Positions 62,585 through 64,000 of a stretch of 64,000 nucleotides of DNA are shown here, piece by piece. The position numbers and the translations under genes are program-made. The notes beneath the pieces were generated by a model. It was given only the letters and a program-made list of their open reading frames with translations, did no database searches and had not been told where the DNA came from. Each line of letters starts with the position of its first letter. Position 1 is the stretch's first letter. The DNA comes from a virus, in the IMG/VR virus record IMGVR_UViG_3300013093_000001, positions 49,906-113,905 of that record. The stretch is one strand, 5' to 3'.

Positions 62585-63265
62585 GTGACGGAGCCAACCT
62601 GGACGGCAACTGATGAGGTCAATGCGCTAGCAAAGCAACCGCCAGCGGCAGATGACCAGTACCCAGGTTTGGCGACGAGCGCAGACCCCGACTGGCAGTC
62701 GTTCCTCTCAAGCGACCCCGACTGGTTCCTCCGCGCCGCAGGCCGAACCATCAGACGGTTCTGTGGTTGGCATATCTACCCCAACCTGCGGGTCACTGTG
62801 AGTGATGAGCGGGTCGGTTCGTGGGGCATCATCAGTCTGCCTAGCAGGTATGTGACAGGGGTGGACAACCTGTCCCTCAGCGTTGGCGACAACCAATACC
62901 AGCTCATCCCACCCGACAAGTATGTGTGGCATAAGGGTGGTTGGATGCAGTTGCGTGACATGGCCTCCTGGGACTACTTCACACCCGGCTACTACTACGG
63001 CAATGACCAATACTATTTACCAGCCGGTCAGTCCACCAACCAGGCGCAAATCACTTTTTGGCATGGTTATGCGACGGTACCGCCTGACGTCAAGGAAGTT
63101 TTGTTTGAGTTGACGCAGCAGGCCATGACGCAAGCCAGCGGTAACCTGAAAACCGCTGAGGTTGCTGGCGGCTTTAAGGTAGAGTTGTCGCAGAATTTCG
63201 GATTGACATTGAACCCAGAGCAGAAAAACCGGTTAGCGACGTACCGTATCGGCATGGTCAAGTAG
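62585..63265 (+). CDS. Head-to-tail adaptor
   Basis: 226 residues from GTG 62585. AGRTIRRFCGWHIYPN, SLPSRYVTGVDNLSL, LIPPDKYVWHKGGWMQL, QITFWHGYATVPPDVKEVLFELTQQAM match the connector fold of HK97 gp6 / phage adaptor proteins. It links portal and tail. Confidence 0.85.
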   Translation: MTEPTWTATDEVNALAKQPPAADDQYPGLATSADPDWQSFLSSDPDWFLRAAGRTIRRFCGWHIYPNLRVTVSDERVGSWGIISLPSRYVTGVDNLSLSVGDNQYQLIPPDKYVWHKGGWMQLRDMASWDYFTPGYYYGNDQYYLPAGQSTNQAQITFWHGYATVPPDVKEVLFELTQQAMTQASGNLKTAEVAGGFKVELSQNFGLTLNPEQKNRLATYRIGMVK

Positions 63266-63675
63266 TGGGGCTTTTCCCCGAACCTTACACTGTTGCCCAC
63301 ATCGCACGCAGCGAGGATGGGCCGGTGGACCCTGACACCGGCAACCCTATTCAATTGGCGCAGACGGCGGTCATTCGTAAAGTGCAGGCCATCTCACAGG
63401 TCGGACGTATTAGGGGTTCCAGCATCGACGTCATGTCGCCAGAGTTTATTCAGCGCGTCAGGACTGACCTGCACCTGACTGTCAGCGACCCGATGGTGTA
63501 CGGCAACATGGATCAGGTTTTGCTGTTCCCCAGCCTGGATTCAGAGGGTAATTACGTCGCGGGTACCGGCATCGCCTTCTGGGTTGACGGCCTGCCAATG
63601 GATCAGTCGCTTTCGCCGTGGCCTACTTTCTTCAAAGTATTCGGTGGTCTTATACGGGTTAGGAGGGCTGGGTAA
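63265..63675 (+). CDS. Head-to-tail stopper
   Basis: 136 residues, GTG start overlapping the upstream stop (TAGTG). GSSIDVMSPEFIQRVRTDLHLTVSDPMVYGNMDQVLLF...FWVDGLPMDQSLSPWPTFFKVFGGLIRVRRAG fits the stopper proteins of actinophages. Confidence 0.75.
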   Translation: MGLFPEPYTVAHIARSEDGPVDPDTGNPIQLAQTAVIRKVQAISQVGRIRGSSIDVMSPEFIQRVRTDLHLTVSDPMVYGNMDQVLLFPSLDSEGNYVAGTGIAFWVDGLPMDQSLSPWPTFFKVFGGLIRVRRAG

Positions 63676-64000
63676 TGGCATTCATCCCAGAAATCGCTGA
63701 ATTTGCCGTAGAGGCTGGTGGCGCAGAAGCAGGTGCTGAAGGTATTGAAGCCGAAGGCTCAGCAGAAGCCTACGGAGGTGAGGAGGAAGGTCCAGAGGGC
63801 GAAGACGGTGAGGGTGATCACCCGTCACGCGCTAAATATCACTGTAGCCACACGACGACGCTGGGTATCAACCAGGAGGGTTGGCGACTGATCCTCCACC
63901 ACCCCATTGTTGTAGAAGCAATTAAGCAACGTGCTACAGGCATTGCGGAAGCGGCCAACGACATGTCAATTACGCGCAACGCGGAAGAAAAAGCGGACTA
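63675..64000 (+). CDS. HK97 gp10-like head-tail protein (partial)
   Basis: Runs off the window. An acidic, Glu/Gly-rich N-terminus (about 50 residues) precedes HHPIVVEAIKQRATGIAEAANDMS, the helical pattern of HK97 gp10-like neck proteins. Confidence 0.65.
   Translation, partial: MAFIPEIAEFAVEAGGAEAGAEGIEAEGSAEAYGGEEEGPEGEDGEGDHPSRAKYHCSHTTTLGINQEGWRLILHHPIVVEAIKQRATGIAEAANDMSITRNAEEKAD

Noticed and set aside
1-64000. CRISPR array, insertion sequence or integrase with att site
   Set aside because: No regularly spaced identical repeats of CRISPR type, no transposase or recombinase motif, and no tRNA-like att core was seen.

Overview
The window looks like most of the genome of a tailed siphovirus-type phage of Mycobacterium. 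The host signal comes from the genes. There is a full PPE protein with a C-terminal motif of the PPE-SVP type, a DUF732 secreted protein, and a second secreted protein of a type common in mycobacteria (CPDGYEG...NAEVVIW). The head genes are of the HK97 type seen in actinobacteriophages. The PPE-SVP motif suggests a slow-growing host, which is an inference. No integrase, repressor, DNA polymerase or tail tape measure is visible, so the genome continues beyond both ends.

Layout. 1-2953 (+): lysis and membrane genes (r1t-like holin, membrane proteins), a stand-alone PAS domain and the PPE gene. 2950-26047 (-): about 65 small genes, mostly unrecognised, with Ku, a voltage-sensor-domain protein, DUF732 and DUF3846 among them. 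In this block nearly every gene boundary without overlap carries the same roughly 75-base unit. Its order in the transcribed strand is: stop codon, hairpin HP1, a CGAGG linker, hairpin HP2, Shine-Dalgarno, start codon. Five larger structured RNA candidates of two families sit between genes of this block. 26.2-29.5 kb (+): a divergent segment with few genes, many repeats and palindromes, and a parS-like site. 29.7-37.4 kb: glycosyltransferases and a C5-cytosine methyltransferase on +, exonuclease and small genes on -. 37.4-43.5 kb (-): an ADP-ribosyltransferase-like protein, zinc proteins, a DUF932 protein, a TylF-like methyltransferase, and a 630-base array with 5-base periodicity. 43.6-64.0 kb (+): small and large terminase, portal, prohead protease, appendage-like proteins, major capsid and head-tail connectors. 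This run is interrupted by a four-gene minus-strand insertion (54.06-57.39 kb) with an 813-residue repeat protein, and by a minus-strand block (59.1-62.0 kb) with a LigD-like ATP-dependent DNA ligase.

How it may work. Ku and the ligase together would give a minimal end-joining system for genome circularisation. Four glycosyltransferase-like proteins and a TylF-type methyltransferase could decorate the virion. PPE, DUF732, the CPDGYEG protein, a lipoprotein-like peptide, the ADP-ribosyltransferase and the voltage sensor form a set aimed at the host envelope or host metabolism.

The strongest candidate for an undescribed system is the hairpin punctuation of the 23-kb minus-strand block. Stem sequences differ from unit to unit but stay paired. 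Non-Watson-Crick positions are almost always G-U in the transcribed sense. The HP1 loop is conserved, mostly (U)GUCRAA. The non-coding RNA candidates occupy gene-like slots next to the same units, one flanked on both sides. This suggests RNA processing or protection at cistron boundaries.
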